The notes under the pieces were generated by a model. It was not told where the DNA came from, ran no database searches, and saw nothing but the letters and a program-made list of their open reading frames with translations. This document shows, one piece after another, positions 42,404-52,851 of a stretch of 64,000 bases of DNA. Source of the stretch: CAVTWD01 sp963738325. Its GTDB lineage: Bacteria; Actinomycetota; Acidimicrobiia; Acidimicrobiales; Ilumatobacteraceae. Position numbers and translations under genes: made by a program. Positions within the stretch are counted from its first letter, which is position 1; the number at the start of each line of letters is the position of its first letter. The stretch spans positions 1,178,001 through 1,242,000 of the forward strand of contig CAVTWD010000001.1 in the NCBI GenBank assembly GCA_963738325.1. Reading direction: 5' to 3'.

Positions 42404-43171
42404 TCAGGTCCTCGGCACCGGGAGGAAGTGCCCGGCATTGGCGGTAATGCCGCCGTCGACGGGGAGCGTGACGCCGGTGATGAACGACGCGGCCGGCGAG
42501 GCGAGGAACCAGATGGCCTCGGCCAGCTCGCGCGCCGTCCCGAACCGTTGCATGGGGACCCGCGAGCGGACCCCCTCCCAGCCCTCCCCGGTGCCGGCCC
42601 GGAGCGGGCGGGTCATGCCGGTGTCGGTGGGCCCGGGGGCCACCGCGTTCACGCGGATGCCTTGGAGGGCGTAGTCGATGGCCGCTGCTCGCACGAGGTT
42701 GATCACCCCCGCCTTCGACGTGTTGTACGCCCACGAGCCGGGGTCGGCCCGGATGCCGGAGGTGGACGCGGTCACGACGATGGCACCTCCTCCGGCCGCC
42801 CGCAGCGCCGGGGCGGCGGCTCGGATCCCGAGCACGACGCCGCGCACGTTCACCGCGAGCACCTGATCGAGCCGCTCCATGGCCCCCTCCGCCTCGATCG
42901 GCGGGCTCCCCACGATCCCGGCGTTCAGGGCCGCCACGTCGAGGCGGCCGAAGCGATCCACGGCGAGGGCCACCATGGCGTCGTTCGTCTCGGCCATGCT
43001 CACGTCGCCGGCCAGGGGAACGATCGTGTCGTGGCCGTCGGTCCAGGCCAAGCCCTCCGCAGCCAGGTCGACCGCGACCACGCCGAAGCCGCGCTCGGCG
43101 AAGAGCTCGGCCGTGGCCCGCCCGATGCCCGAGGCGGCCCCGGTCACGACCAGTGCCCGTTCTGGTGCCAT
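42404..43171 (-). CDS. SDR-family oxidoreductase
   Basis: 255 residues. Cofactor motif VTGAASGIGRATAELF with acidic VVAVDLA suggests NAD. Conserved LNAGIVG, Ser in TASTSG, YNTSKAG and the PGPTDTGMTRP loop follow, with the end FITGVTLPVDGG as in FabG-like proteins. It is upstream of the PPOX gene and probably co-transcribed. Specific substrate unknown. Confidence 0.87.
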   Translation of the reverse strand: MAPERALVVTGAASGIGRATAELFAERGFGVVAVDLAAEGLAWTDGHDTIVPLAGDVSMAETNDAMVALAVDRFGRLDVAALNAGIVGSPPIEAEGAMERLDQVLAVNVRGVVLGIRAAAPALRAAGGGAIVVTASTSGIRADPGSWAYNTSKAGVINLVRAAAIDYALQGIRVNAVAPGPTDTGMTRPLRAGTGEGWEGVRSRVPMQRFGTARELAEAIWFLASPAASFITGVTLPVDGGITANAGHFLPVPRT

Positions 43172-43367
43172 CGCGTCCTCCCTCTCGACGACCGCCGAGC
43201 GTAACTACTCGCGCGATCAGATGCGGCCGGCGACCCGAGGGGTGAACACCCGCCACACCGGCGATTCGCCGCGGCGACCACGGAGCGCGGTGGCCGGGCG
43301 GTTCGTATGCGACGTAGTGGCGCTCACAGGAGCGCCGTGGCAACCTCCGGAGCGGAGGTGCCCAAGC

Positions 43368-44150
43368 ATGAGTCGCATCGACGCATATCTCGTCTGCGCC
43401 GGCAAGTTCCACGACTTCGACTTCGCCCGCCTCGAGCTGCTCAAGCTGCTCGCCGAGGACGAGCACATACGCGTGAAGGTGGCTCAGGACTACCACGACG
43501 TCGCGGCCATCACCGCGTCGGACTTCCTCGTGACCTACACCTGCGACCTGCGCCCGAGCGAAGAGGAGCAGAGGGCGATCCGTGCCTGGGTCGAGCGCGG
43601 TGGCAGATGGCTCGCCCTGCACGGCACCAACACCGCCCTCGACCCGCCGTCGGAGACCGTCCCCACGTACTCCACCCCTCGGGCCTTCCCCCTCTGGGTC
43701 GACACCCTCGGCAGCCAGTTCATCTCCCACCCGCCGATCGGGCCCTACCTGGTGGCCGTGAGCCCGGGGGCCGAGAACGACCCGCTCGTGCTCGGGATCG
43801 AACCCTTCGACGCCGGCTCGACCGAGGAGCTGTACCTGAGCGAGCTACACGGCGAGCTCGTCCCACTACTGCAGACACAATGGGCCGGCACCACCCGCGG
43901 GTTCACCGAAGCCGACTGGACCAACGACGAGCCTCGCCTGGTGCTCTACCGCCGGCCCCTCGGGCAGGGGGAGGTCGTCTACTTGACCCTGGGCCACTGC
44001 CGCAGCCACTGGGACATGATCGACCCGCCCTTCAACGGGGCCCGCTACCCGTCGATCGAGCGAGGATCCTGGGAGCGCGGCGAGTTCTACGAGCTCCTCC
44101 GTCGCGGCATCGCGTGGGCGAAGGCGCCGGCCCACGGGCGGGCGTCGTGA
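43368..44150 (+). CDS. ThuA-like protein (first copy)
   Basis: 260 residues with a glutamine-amidotransferase-like fold of the ThuA group, implicated in sugar (trehalose-related) use in Rhizobium. Visible: AYLVCAGKFHDFDFARLELL, DFLVTYTCDLRPSEEEQRAI, WVERGGRWLALHGTNTA and VVYLTLGHCRSHWDM near the C-terminus, a typical ThuA ending. ATG at 43368, about eight bases after ggagg. The stop overlaps the following dehydrogenase, so the pair is an operon, probably for polyol or sugar oxidation. Confidence 0.78.
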   Translation: MSRIDAYLVCAGKFHDFDFARLELLKLLAEDEHIRVKVAQDYHDVAAITASDFLVTYTCDLRPSEEEQRAIRAWVERGGRWLALHGTNTALDPPSETVPTYSTPRAFPLWVDTLGSQFISHPPIGPYLVAVSPGAENDPLVLGIEPFDAGSTEELYLSELHGELVPLLQTQWAGTTRGFTEADWTNDEPRLVLYRRPLGQGEVVYLTLGHCRSHWDMIDPPFNGARYPSIERGSWERGEFYELLRRGIAWAKAPAHGRAS

Positions 44151-45163
44151 AAGCGGGGTTGGTCACCGGCGAGCGGCGTTTCGAGCTCTTGGAGTTCCCG
44201 ACGCCGCAGGCCCACCCCGGTACCGCCGTCATCGAGGTGGCCCTGTGCGGGATCTGCGGCACCGACGTGCACGGGTTCCTCTCCGCCGAGCCCTACAACC
44301 CCTCCATCTGCGGCCACGAGCTGACGGGAACGGTGGCCGAGGTCGGCGATGGGGTGGTCAACGTCTCCGAAGGCGACCGCGTCGTGGCCGCGATCGCGCC
44401 GCCGTGCGGGACCTGCCCGGCCTGCTTGGCCGGCCGAGCTGCCTGGTGCACGACCGCGTTCTTCGGCCTGGCCGGGCGAGACGGGCTGGCGTCACCTCAT
44501 GGCGGTTTCGCGCCCCGCGTCGCGTTCGATGCCCGGCGGCTCGTTCACGTGACCGGTGGTCTCACCGATGCTCAGGCGGCGATGGTCGAGCCCGCCACGG
44601 TGGCCCTCCACGCCGTTCACCGCACGCCGGTGAGCCTCGGCGCCACCGTCGCGATCCAAGGCTGTGGTCCCATCGGCCTGCTCACCCTGCAGTGCGCCCG
44701 CGCCGCCGGCGCCGGCCACGTGATCGCCATCGAGCCCGACGCCGCCCGGCGGGCGTTGGCGGCCACGCTCGGTGCCGACGTCGCCGTCAGCCCGAGCGAG
44801 GCGCCCGACGCGGTAGGGACCGGAGCCGACCTCGTGTTCGAGTGCGCCGGCGTGCCACCAACGTTGCAGGCGGCCGTCGATCTCACCTGCCGAGGCGGCG
44901 TGGTGAACCTGGTGGGCCTGGCCTCCGGAACCGCCACCGTCGACCCCGGGTCGTGGTTGCGGAAGGAGGTCACCGTCGTCGCCTCGATCGGGTACCGCCA
45001 CGAGGAGTTCGCGCCGTCGATGGGGCTGATCGCCGACGGCCGCGTGCGGGTGGACCCGCTCCACGACACGACCGTGGGGCTGGCGGAGCTGCCCGCGGCC
45101 ATCGAACGGCTCGCCGACGACCCGTCGAGCGCGGTCAAGGTCCTCGTGGACCCGAGCCGCTGA
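44147..45163 (+). CDS. Zinc-dependent alcohol/polyol dehydrogenase
   Basis: Medium-chain dehydrogenase of 338 residues. Catalytic zinc: CGICGTDVHGF and CGHELTGTVAEVGDG with a later MVEPATVALHA. Structural zinc: CGTCPACLAGRAAWC. NAD site: IQGCGPIGLLTLQCARAAGA. It resembles threonine/sorbitol-type dehydrogenases. GTG start overlaps the ThuA stop, suggesting joint action on a sugar alcohol or a ketose. Confidence 0.87.
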   Translation: MKAGLVTGERRFELLEFPTPQAHPGTAVIEVALCGICGTDVHGFLSAEPYNPSICGHELTGTVAEVGDGVVNVSEGDRVVAAIAPPCGTCPACLAGRAAWCTTAFFGLAGRDGLASPHGGFAPRVAFDARRLVHVTGGLTDAQAAMVEPATVALHAVHRTPVSLGATVAIQGCGPIGLLTLQCARAAGAGHVIAIEPDAARRALAATLGADVAVSPSEAPDAVGTGADLVFECAGVPPTLQAAVDLTCRGGVVNLVGLASGTATVDPGSWLRKEVTVVASIGYRHEEFAPSMGLIADGRVRVDPLHDTTVGLAELPAAIERLADDPSSAVKVLVDPSR

Positions 45164-45178
45164 GCAGTGACGCGCCGC

Positions 45179-48100
45179 TCAGGCCGCCACGGAGGTGGCG
45201 TCGAGCCACGACGCGTGCAGCGCGGCATAGACGCCGGTCCGCTCGAGGAGCTCGTCGTGGCGGCCCGACTCGACGAGGCGGCCCCGGTCGAACACCAGGA
45301 TCCGATCGGCGCGCGCGGCGGTCGACAGCCGGTGGGCGATCGTCACGGAGGTACGCCCACGGGCCAAGCTCTCGAGCGCACGCGAGAGCCGCGCCTCGGT
45401 GCCCGGGTCGACCGCAGAGGTGGCCTCGTCGAGGATGAGACACGACGGATTGGCCACATAGGCGCGGGCCAGCGCCACCAGTTGGCGCTCACCGGCCGAA
45501 AGGTGCTCGCCGCGCTCGCCGACCTTCGTCAGAAGGCCGTTGGGCAGCGTGTCCAGCCAGGGCAGCAGGCCCAGCTCGATGAAGGCGGTGCGGACTTCGT
45601 CGTCGGTGGCGTCGCGGCGGCCGAAGCGGACGTTCTCCAGGATCGTGGTGTCGAACAGGAACGGCTCCTGAGGCACCATGACGAGGTTCGACCGCAACGA
45701 GGCCATGGGCACGTCGCGCAGGTCGATGCCCGCGACGCGGACGGCGCCTGAGGTCGGGTCAGCGAGGCGGGTGAGGAGCTTGGCCAGCGTCGACTTGCCG
45801 GAGCCGGTGGCGCCGACGATGGCGACGCGTGTCGACCGGCTCGATCCGGAACGAGACATCGACGAGCGCCGGCTCCGTGGTCGCCGCGTCCTGACCCGCC
45901 CGGGGCCGGTAGGTGAAACTCACATGGTCGACCTCGATGCTCGGTGCCTCGGGGGGCAGGTCGGTGCCCTGGTGGGGTTCCTCGATCTCGATGGGCATCT
46001 CCAGGAGCGCGAGGACGCGCCGCCAGCCCGCCACCGCGGTCTGTGTCTGGTCGAGGATCTCGGTGAACTCGGCGATCGGCTCGAGGAACTTGTAGACGAG
46101 GAAGATGAACCCGACCATGGCCCCCGTCGTGAGTCCGGTCGAGGGGCCGCGGGCGACCCCCACGGCGATGACCGCGGCCACGGTGAACACCGAGAAGACC
46201 TCACCGGACGGGAACAGGAACGCGGCCAGCACGCCGGCGCGGATGCCGTCGTCGCGTTGCGCGTCCACGGTGGCGCGGGTCTTGACCGTCACCCGGTCGC
46301 GGACCCGGTAGGCCCGCACCACCGCCGCGCCCATCACCAGCTCGGAGACGGCCGCGAGCATCTCGGCGTAGCGCTGCCGCACCCGGCTGTAGGCGCGCAC
46401 CAGATGGCGCTGCAACTTGCGCAGCACGAGGAACAGTGGGGCTGCGGCCGCGATCGCGACGGCGGCCAGCAGCGGGTCGTACACGAACATCGTGATAGCC
46501 ACCGCGACCATGAGCGTGCCGTCGAGGAGCCACGCGATGCCGCCCCAGGAGAAGAACTGGCTCAGCGTCTCGACGTCGCTCGTGACCCGCGCCACGAGCG
46601 CACCCCGCCGCTCTTCGGCGTGGTCCGCGATCGACAGCCGGTGGATGTGGGCGAAGGCGCGCGACCGCAGCCCGAACAACGCTCGCTCGCTGCTGGTGGC
46701 CAGCCGTGCCACGGCCGCGCGGTTGGCCACCGCGGCGACGAGGATCACCACCGCGCCGATGATCCCGAGGACGGTGATGGTGCCCACCTTGACCTCGCCG
46801 TTGACGAAGCCGCGGTCGATCGACTGCTGCACCAGGATCGGCACCACGAGGCGCCCGGCGGCACCCACGAACGCGAGCAGCACGGTGACGACCGCGCCCT
46901 CCCGCAGCTCCGGGCTGGCCCGCCAACCCTTCTTGAGGGTCTCGCCCGCCATCCACTCCTCACCCGGCGGCGCGCTCCACGCGTGGCTCCGATCCCGCTC
47001 GTAGGCCTCGACGAGGTGGCGGTAGGCCGGCTCGCTGGCCAGCAGCTCGTCGTGCGTGCCCTGCGCGGCGACCCGTCCGGCGACGAGGAACACGACGTCG
47101 TCGGCCAGGGAGATGGTGGAGGGGCGGCTGGCCACCATGACCGTGGTGATGCCCTCGAGGCCCCGCCGGAACCCCGTGAGGATGAGCGCCTCGGTGGTGG
47201 GGTCGAGGCTCGACGTGGCGTCGTCGAGGAGCAGCACGCGAGGGCGACGGACGAGGGCACGGGCCAGGGCGATGCGTTGGCGCTGCCCGCCGGAGAGGCT
47301 GACGCCCCGCTCTCCCACCACCGTGTCGACGCCGTGGGGGAGCTCGTCGACGAAGCCGGCCGCCTGGGCGAGCTCGAGGGCGTCGCGCAGGGCCCGATCG
47401 GGCACGTCGAGGCCGAGGAGGACGTTCTCGCGGATCGACTCGGCGAAGAGGAACGGCTCCTGGAAGACCATGGCCCGGGGCCCGGCCTCCACCGAGACGG
47501 TGCCGACTTGGGGCCCGATCAGCCCGTCGATGAGCGAGAGCAGCGTGGTCTTACCCGCGCCGGTCGGCCCGACCATCGCGATCGTCCGGCCTGCGGGCAG
47601 TGTCAGGTCCAGCCCATCGAGCACGGCCCGCCCGGCCTCGTACGCGAACGTGACGCCGCGCAGCGCCACCCCGACGCCGGCCTCGGGCACGGCGATCGAC
47701 TCGTGAGGTTGGGCCATGACGGGCTCCTCGAGCACGGCCGACACGCGGTCCCAGCCCGAGAGGGAGCGAGGCAGGTCGGCGAGCAGGAAACCAATGAGCC
47801 GGAGGGGCCAGACGAGGAGCGTGAAGAGGTACACGACACTCGTGACGTCGCCGACCGTCGCCGCGCCCGCCTGGACCCGGTAGGCGCCGACCACCAGGAG
47901 GAGCACATTGGCCAGGGACGGCGCCGCGTCGAGGGCGGCCTCGAAGGTGGCCCGCAGGCGGGCGACGCGGATCTTCGCGTCGCGGAGGGCGGCGACTTTC
48001 GGCTCGAGCCGAGCCGACTCGTGCGCCTCGGCACCGAGGGCTTTGACCACGAGCGCCCCGTCGAAGCTCTCGTGCACGAAGGCGGTGAGGTCGCCGATGC

Positions 48101-48731
48101 GCGCCTGCGCTTCGTCGGCCGGACCCGCGACGCGATGCTCGTAGTACACGTTGAGCACCCCGAGGATGGGGAAGAGGGCGGTGGCGATGAGGCCGAGCAC
48201 GGAGTCGGTGACCAGCAGTCCGATGGTGGCGACGACGATCATGAGGGCCACGCCGGTGCCGTATGGCATGGGGGCGAGGACCTCGGTGGCGGCCTCGGCG
48301 TCGGCCCCGGCGTGGGCCACGAGCTCACCCGTTGGGCGAGTCTGGAACCAGGCGAAGGGCTGCTCCTGGTAACGCTCGATCACGTTGTTGCGAAGGGTGC
48401 ACTGCACCCGCCACTGCGTGACGCCCGCGTACGAGCGCCGGACCACCACCCCGACCGCCCGCACCAGACCGATGACGATCACCAGGACGCAGCCGGTCAC
48501 CACGGCACTGACCGCGACGGAGCCCTCCTCGAAGCGCGGCACGATCACCTCGTCGGTCACGTACCGCACCGCCCAGGCCGAGGCCAGGGTGGCCAGGGCG
48601 AACACGGCGGCACCGCTGACCGCCACCGCGAAGGGCCGAGGATGCAACCTGATCTCGGCGCGCAGCATCGTCACCCCGCGACGCAGCCCGGACGGGCGCG
48701 TGGAGGGAGAGGCCAGTGCCGGGCTGCTCAC
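45179..48731 (-). CDS. Fused two-half ABC exporter (permease-ATPase-permease-ATPase), frameshifted
   Basis: About 1184 residues. Half 1: six membrane helices (residues 35-300), Walker A MVGPTGAGKTTLL near 390, signature SLSGGQRQRIALARAL near 485, Walker B VLLLDDATSSLD. Half 2: helices from 615 to 885, then, after a one-base insertion near 45835, Walker A IVGATGSGKSTLAKLL, signature HLSAGERQLVALARAY and CLILDEATSAVDPGTEARL. The Asp-Asp in the first Walker B replaces the catalytic Glu, so site 1 is probably the degenerate one of a heterodimer-like exporter. The two halves, usually separate genes, are read in one open frame. Substrate unknown. Confidence 0.88.
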
Positions 48732-48802
48732 GGATCACTTTGTAGCAAGCGGCGCGCCCGGTTCGACTAGGGAATTCTCCGTATCTCTGCCAACCTACGG
48801 GG

Positions 48803-49312
48803 GTGCACCACGCGGATTTCGGGTTGCTGGTGTTGCGGGTCGGCGTGGGCGTGACGCTGATGCTGCACGGCTACGCCAAGATCTTCCTGGGCGGCAAGCT
48901 CACCGGCACCGCACGCTGGTTCGAGAGCATCGGCCTGCGCCCGGGTTGGGCGCACGCCCGGGCCGCCGCTAGCACCGAGATCGTGTGCGGGGGGCTCTTC
49001 ACGCTGGGCTTCCTCACCCCCCTGGCCGCGGCCGGGATCATCTCGCTCATGTTGGTCGCCGGCTTGACCTCCCACCGCGGCAACGGGTTCTACATCTACC
49101 GGCCCGGCGAGGGCTGGGAGTACGTCATGGTCCTCGGCATCACCGTTTTCGCGGTGGCGACGATCGGGCCCGGGGACTGGTCGGTCGACCACGCCATCGG
49201 TTGGGACATCACGGGTTGGTCGGGGGCGTTGCTGGCCGGTCTCATCGGTCTCGGAGGCGGCGCCTTGTTCCTCGCGGCCTTCTGGCGCCGCCCCGCCAAG
49301 CAAGTCGCATGA
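48803..49312 (+). CDS. DoxX-family membrane protein
   Basis: 169 residues with four membrane helices. The first is typical of DoxX: DFGLLVLRVGVGVTLMLHGY, followed by AKIFLGGKLTGTARWFESIG. Members can join redox complexes that handle thiols or superoxide, but most are uncharacterised. GTG 48803 follows a cctacgg region; the start fits the first helix. It is coupled to the next gene by ATGA. Confidence 0.85.
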   Translation: MHHADFGLLVLRVGVGVTLMLHGYAKIFLGGKLTGTARWFESIGLRPGWAHARAAASTEIVCGGLFTLGFLTPLAAAGIISLMLVAGLTSHRGNGFYIYRPGEGWEYVMVLGITVFAVATIGPGDWSVDHAIGWDITGWSGALLAGLIGLGGGALFLAAFWRRPAKQVA

Positions 49313-49860
49313 CCGCGACCGTCGTGCAGGGCCGGCGCCGCACCTGGCGCCGCCCCGCCTTCCTCATCCCCGCCGGGATCGTCGTCGCGCTCGCCGTCAT
49401 GTGGGTCTACGCCATCTTCTTCGCCCCGGCCGGCAACATCGACCGCATGCACGACCGGGCGTGGGCGGCACAGGCCGAAGCGACCTGCGCGGCCACCCGC
49501 GCCCAGGTGCTCGCCCTGCCCTCGGCCCACTCGTTCAAGGACGTGCAACCCAAGGCCAAGGCGCTCTCCGAGCGGGCGGGGGTGATCGACCAGGCCACGG
49601 TCCTGCTCCAGCGCCAGGTCGAGCAGTTGGGCCGCACGACCCCGACCGATCGCAAGGGCCAGGAAGGCGTCGCCCTCTGGCTGGCCGACTGGAAGGGGTA
49701 TCTGCAGAGCCGGCGGGATCAGGCGGCAAGGATGCGAGCGGGCGAGGACGTGCCGTTCGCGGTGGCCGAGGAAGGCGGCGCCCCCGTGACCCTGCGGATG
49801 GACGCCTACGCCGAGGCGAACGACATGAACAGCTGCCGGACGCCCGACGACATCGGCTGA
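49309..49860 (+). CDS. Single-pass membrane protein of unknown function
   Basis: 183 residues: a basic start (VVQGRRRTWRRP), one membrane helix (AFLIPAGIVVALAVMWVYAI, residues 17-36) and an outer, mostly helical domain (MHDRAWAAQAEATCAATRAQ; AKALSERAGVIDQATVLLQR) with two cysteines that may form a disulfide (ATCAAT and MNSCRTPDD). It overlaps the DoxX gene by four bases, so it may partner it in the membrane. Confidence 0.65.
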   Translation: MTATVVQGRRRTWRRPAFLIPAGIVVALAVMWVYAIFFAPAGNIDRMHDRAWAAQAEATCAATRAQVLALPSAHSFKDVQPKAKALSERAGVIDQATVLLQRQVEQLGRTTPTDRKGQEGVALWLADWKGYLQSRRDQAARMRAGEDVPFAVAEEGGAPVTLRMDAYAEANDMNSCRTPDDIG

Positions 49861-49882
49861 CCCGGCCAAGTGTGCTGACTCG

Positions 49883-50545
49883 TCAGTCGACCACCTTCAC
49901 CCAACCCTCCCCCTCCAAGAACCGCCGAAGGGGATGGGCCGGCGCGCCGGCCGCCACACAGAAGTCGGGGAGCTCGCCGGTGACGACCGAGCCGGCCGCC
50001 ACGGCCACGTGCCGCCCGATGCGGGCACCGGGCAGCACGACGGTGCCGTGCCCGAGCCAGGACCCCGCGCCGATCGCCACGGGCCCCTCGGGCTGGGTCT
50101 GTTGGGAGATGGGCCGCTCCGTGTCCTCGTAGCCGTGGTTCTGGTCGGTGACGTACACGAAGTGGCCCGTCCAGACGTCGTCGCCGATGTCGATGGCGCA
50201 ATGACCGACGATGCCGCTACCCCGGCCGATGAGGCAGCGATCCCCGATGCGCACGACCGGATCGTTCGGCATCTCCTGCCCCGGCACCATGCCGGCGGAC
50301 AACGTGGCATTCGGGCCGATCATCGTCCCCGCGCCGATGTGGATGTACCTCTCGTTGACGATGGCCGTGGCCGGGAAGCAGATCACGCTGCCAGGCCCGA
50401 AGTAGCCGAAACGCCGGCCGCGCCGGCTGCGGGGGCCGATGGCGCCGAGCGCGACCGCGCCTTCCCACGCCCACTGGACGGCCTCGCCTGCGGCCCACCG
50501 CAGCGCGTCCCGGGCCCAGCTCCGAGGCGGGGCGTCGTCGCGCAC
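49883..50545 (-). CDS. Left-handed beta-helix acyltransferase-like protein
   Basis: 220 residues with hexapeptide repeats forming a left-handed beta-helix: ICFPATAIVNERYIHIGAGT, MIGPNATLSAGM, RIGDRCLIGRGSGIVGHCAI, TGHFVYVTDQNHGYEDTERP with the catalytic-type His, and SWLGHGTVVLPGARIGRHVA. This is the layout of maltose/galactoside O-acetyltransferase-like enzymes. The acceptor is not evident and no sugar cluster is near. Confidence 0.83.
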   Translation of the reverse strand: MRDDAPPRSWARDALRWAAGEAVQWAWEGAVALGAIGPRSRRGRRFGYFGPGSVICFPATAIVNERYIHIGAGTMIGPNATLSAGMVPGQEMPNDPVVRIGDRCLIGRGSGIVGHCAIDIGDDVWTGHFVYVTDQNHGYEDTERPISQQTQPEGPVAIGAGSWLGHGTVVLPGARIGRHVAVAAGSVVTGELPDFCVAAGAPAHPLRRFLEGEGWVKVVD

Positions 50546-50608
50546 GCGGGGACGGTAGCGGGCCGCGGCGGGCGCGCCGGCCCCGCGCCCCTTGTACGGT
50601 CGTCACCG

Positions 50609-51382
50609 ATGGGCGATCACATCCACTACGCGTGCGAGGCCGGCATCGCCACCGTCACGATCGACCGTCCCGAGAAGCGCAACGCCATGACCTGGGCCAT
50701 GCTCGGGGACTTCCTCGACGCGGTCCGCTCGGCCGGAGAGGACGACGAGGCGCGCGTCGTGATCGTGACCGGCGTGCCGGGAGCCTTCTGCGCCGGCACC
50801 GACCTGGCCGACCTCGCCTCGACCCCGCGAGACGAGCGCGCACGCGCGGAGCCAGCCGGTCGCTGGTGGCCGCTGGTGGCCCTCCCCAAGCCCGTCATCG
50901 CCGCCGTCGACGGGCCGGCCGTCGGCATGGGGGCCGAGTTCACCTCTCAGTGCGACTTGCGAGTGGCCTCGTCGCAGGCCCGGTTCGGCTGGAACTTCGT
51001 GCATCGCGGCCTGGTCCCCGACACCGGCGCCGGCACCTGGCTGCTGCCCCGCATCATCGGCCCGCAGCAGGCGCTGCGGCTCCTGTACACCGGCGAGATC
51101 ATCGGCGCCGACGAAGCCCTGACCCTCGGCTATGTGCTGGCGGTCGTGCCCTCCGAGGACCTCCCGGGCGCGGCCCGGTCGCTCGCCGAGCAGATCCTGG
51201 CCGCGTCCCCGCACAGCACGAAGCTCGTCAAGGACCTGGTGTACCGCGGCTATGAGCGCGACGTCGCCGCGCACATGGAGGCGCACGCGGCCGCGCTGGC
51301 GGCCTGCTTCCGCAGCGACGACCACCGGGAAGGCGTGGCCGCGTTCCTCGAGCGGCGGCCGGCCCGGTTCACCGGCCGATGA
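50609..51382 (+). CDS. Enoyl-CoA hydratase/isomerase family protein
   Basis: 257 residues of the crotonase fold. ATVTIDRPEKRNAMTWAML, the oxyanion-hole AFCAGTDLADLAS, and VIAAVDGPAVGMGAEFTSQC are present. The usual catalytic Glu positions read HRGLVPDTGAGTWLLPRIIG, where one Glu is replaced, so hydratase activity is uncertain and an isomerase or other crotonase role is possible. It heads a three-gene operon with an esterase and a ThuA-like protein, all overlapping by four bases. Confidence 0.85.
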   Translation: MGDHIHYACEAGIATVTIDRPEKRNAMTWAMLGDFLDAVRSAGEDDEARVVIVTGVPGAFCAGTDLADLASTPRDERARAEPAGRWWPLVALPKPVIAAVDGPAVGMGAEFTSQCDLRVASSQARFGWNFVHRGLVPDTGAGTWLLPRIIGPQQALRLLYTGEIIGADEALTLGYVLAVVPSEDLPGAARSLAEQILAASPHSTKLVKDLVYRGYERDVAAHMEAHAAALAACFRSDDHREGVAAFLERRPARFTGR

Positions 51383-52851
51383 CGCCTGCTGTCGAGACCG
51401 CGGCAGGGCGGATCGCCGGGTCCGTCGAAGCCGGCGTCTGTGCCTTCCGTGGCATCCCCTACGCCGCGCCCCCGGTCGGCCCCCGCCGGTTTCGGCCGCC
51501 CGATCCGCCCGCCCCCTGGGCCGGCCTCCGAGAGGCTACGAGCTTCGGAGCGATGGCGCCTCAGCCTCGAGGGCTGCTCGACGCCACGATGGGCACGAGC
51601 GAGCTCACCGTCGGCGAGAACTGCCTCACCTTGAACGTCTGGACGCCCGGGCTGACCGGGCGCCGACCGGTGCTCGTGTGGCTCCACGGGGGCGGGTTCA
51701 CGACCGGCACGGGCGCCGTGCCCTGGTACGACGGCGGCGCGCTGGCGCGCCGCGGCGACGTCGTGGTCGTCACGCTCAACTACCGCCTCGGCGTGCTTGG
51801 CTTCACCCACTTGGCCGACCTCGGCGCCGGCTGGGAGGGCAGCGGCAACCTCGGTCTGCTCGACCAGCTCGCCGCACTGCGGTGGGTCCAGGAGAGCGTC
51901 GGCGCCTTCGGAGGCGAGCCCGAAGACGTCACCCTCTTCGGCGAGTCGGCCGGCGGGACCAGTGTCATCGCCCTGCTGGCCGCCCCGGCGGCCGCGGGCC
52001 TCTTCCATCGCGCCATCGCGCAGAGCGCCTCGTTCACCCAGCTCCGCAGCCGCGAACGCGCCGACGCCGCCGCCCGCCAGCTCCTCGACCACCTCGGCGT
52101 CGCGCCGAGCGACGCATCCGCCGTCGTCGCGATGGACCTGCCCCGGCTGGCCGAGGCCCAGCGCCAGCTCGAAGCCGATCGCGCCAACTGGTTCACCGCG
52201 TTCAGCCCGGTGGCCGACGGCGTCGTGGTCCCGGCCACGACCAGCGCGCTCCTCGACGCCGCCGCGGCGCGGGCCGTGCCCCTCCTCCTCGGCACCACCC
52301 GCGACGAGATGCACCTCTTCACCGCCTTCGACCCCGAGGACATCGGGCTCGACGAGGCCGGGCTGCTGGCGCGGGTCACCGCCGTGCTCGGCGAAGCGGC
52401 CCCGGCCGCCATAGCCGCCTACCGCCGCGCCCGGCCCGGCTCGACCCCGGGCGAGCTCGCCTCGGCCCTCGCCACCGACCACAGCTTCCGGGTACCGGCC
52501 ATCCGCCTCGCCGAAGCCCGAGCCGCCGCCGGCTCGCCGATATGGATGTACCGCTTCGACTGGGCGACGCCGGTGTTCGGGGGGGTTCTCGGCGCCTGCC
52601 ACGGCCTCGAGCTTCCCTTCGTGTTCCACAACCTGGATCGCGCCACGCTCTTCACCGGCGGTGCCGCCGAGTGCGAGCCCCTGGCCGACACCGTGCAGGA
52701 CGCGTGGCTCAGCCATGTCCGTCGTGACGGCCCCGGCTGGCCGGCGTACGACACCGAGCGCCGGGCCACGATGCGCTTCGACGTAGCCAGCGAGGTGGTC
52801 GACGATCTCGAAGGCGACCTGCGACGCGTGTGGACCGGAGCCAGCGCATGA
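51379..52851 (+). CDS. Type B carboxylesterase
   Basis: 490 residues, the standard size. N-terminal AFRGIPYAAPPVGPRRFRPP, ENCLTLNVWTP, the oxyanion-hole VWLHGGGFTTG, the nucleophile elbow TLFGESAGGTSVIALL, a Glu region TTRDEMHLFTAF and the final catalytic His in GACHGLELPFVFHN. These enzymes hydrolyse short-chain or aromatic esters. No signal peptide, so it is cytoplasmic. Second gene of the operon with enoyl-CoA hydratase and ThuA. Confidence 0.9.
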   Translation: MTPAVETAAGRIAGSVEAGVCAFRGIPYAAPPVGPRRFRPPDPPAPWAGLREATSFGAMAPQPRGLLDATMGTSELTVGENCLTLNVWTPGLTGRRPVLVWLHGGGFTTGTGAVPWYDGGALARRGDVVVVTLNYRLGVLGFTHLADLGAGWEGSGNLGLLDQLAALRWVQESVGAFGGEPEDVTLFGESAGGTSVIALLAAPAAAGLFHRAIAQSASFTQLRSRERADAAARQLLDHLGVAPSDASAVVAMDLPRLAEAQRQLEADRANWFTAFSPVADGVVVPATTSALLDAAAARAVPLLLGTTRDEMHLFTAFDPEDIGLDEAGLLARVTAVLGEAAPAAIAAYRRARPGSTPGELASALATDHSFRVPAIRLAEARAAAGSPIWMYRFDWATPVFGGVLGACHGLELPFVFHNLDRATLFTGGAAECEPLADTVQDAWLSHVRRDGPGWPAYDTERRATMRFDVASEVVDDLEGDLRRVWTGASA

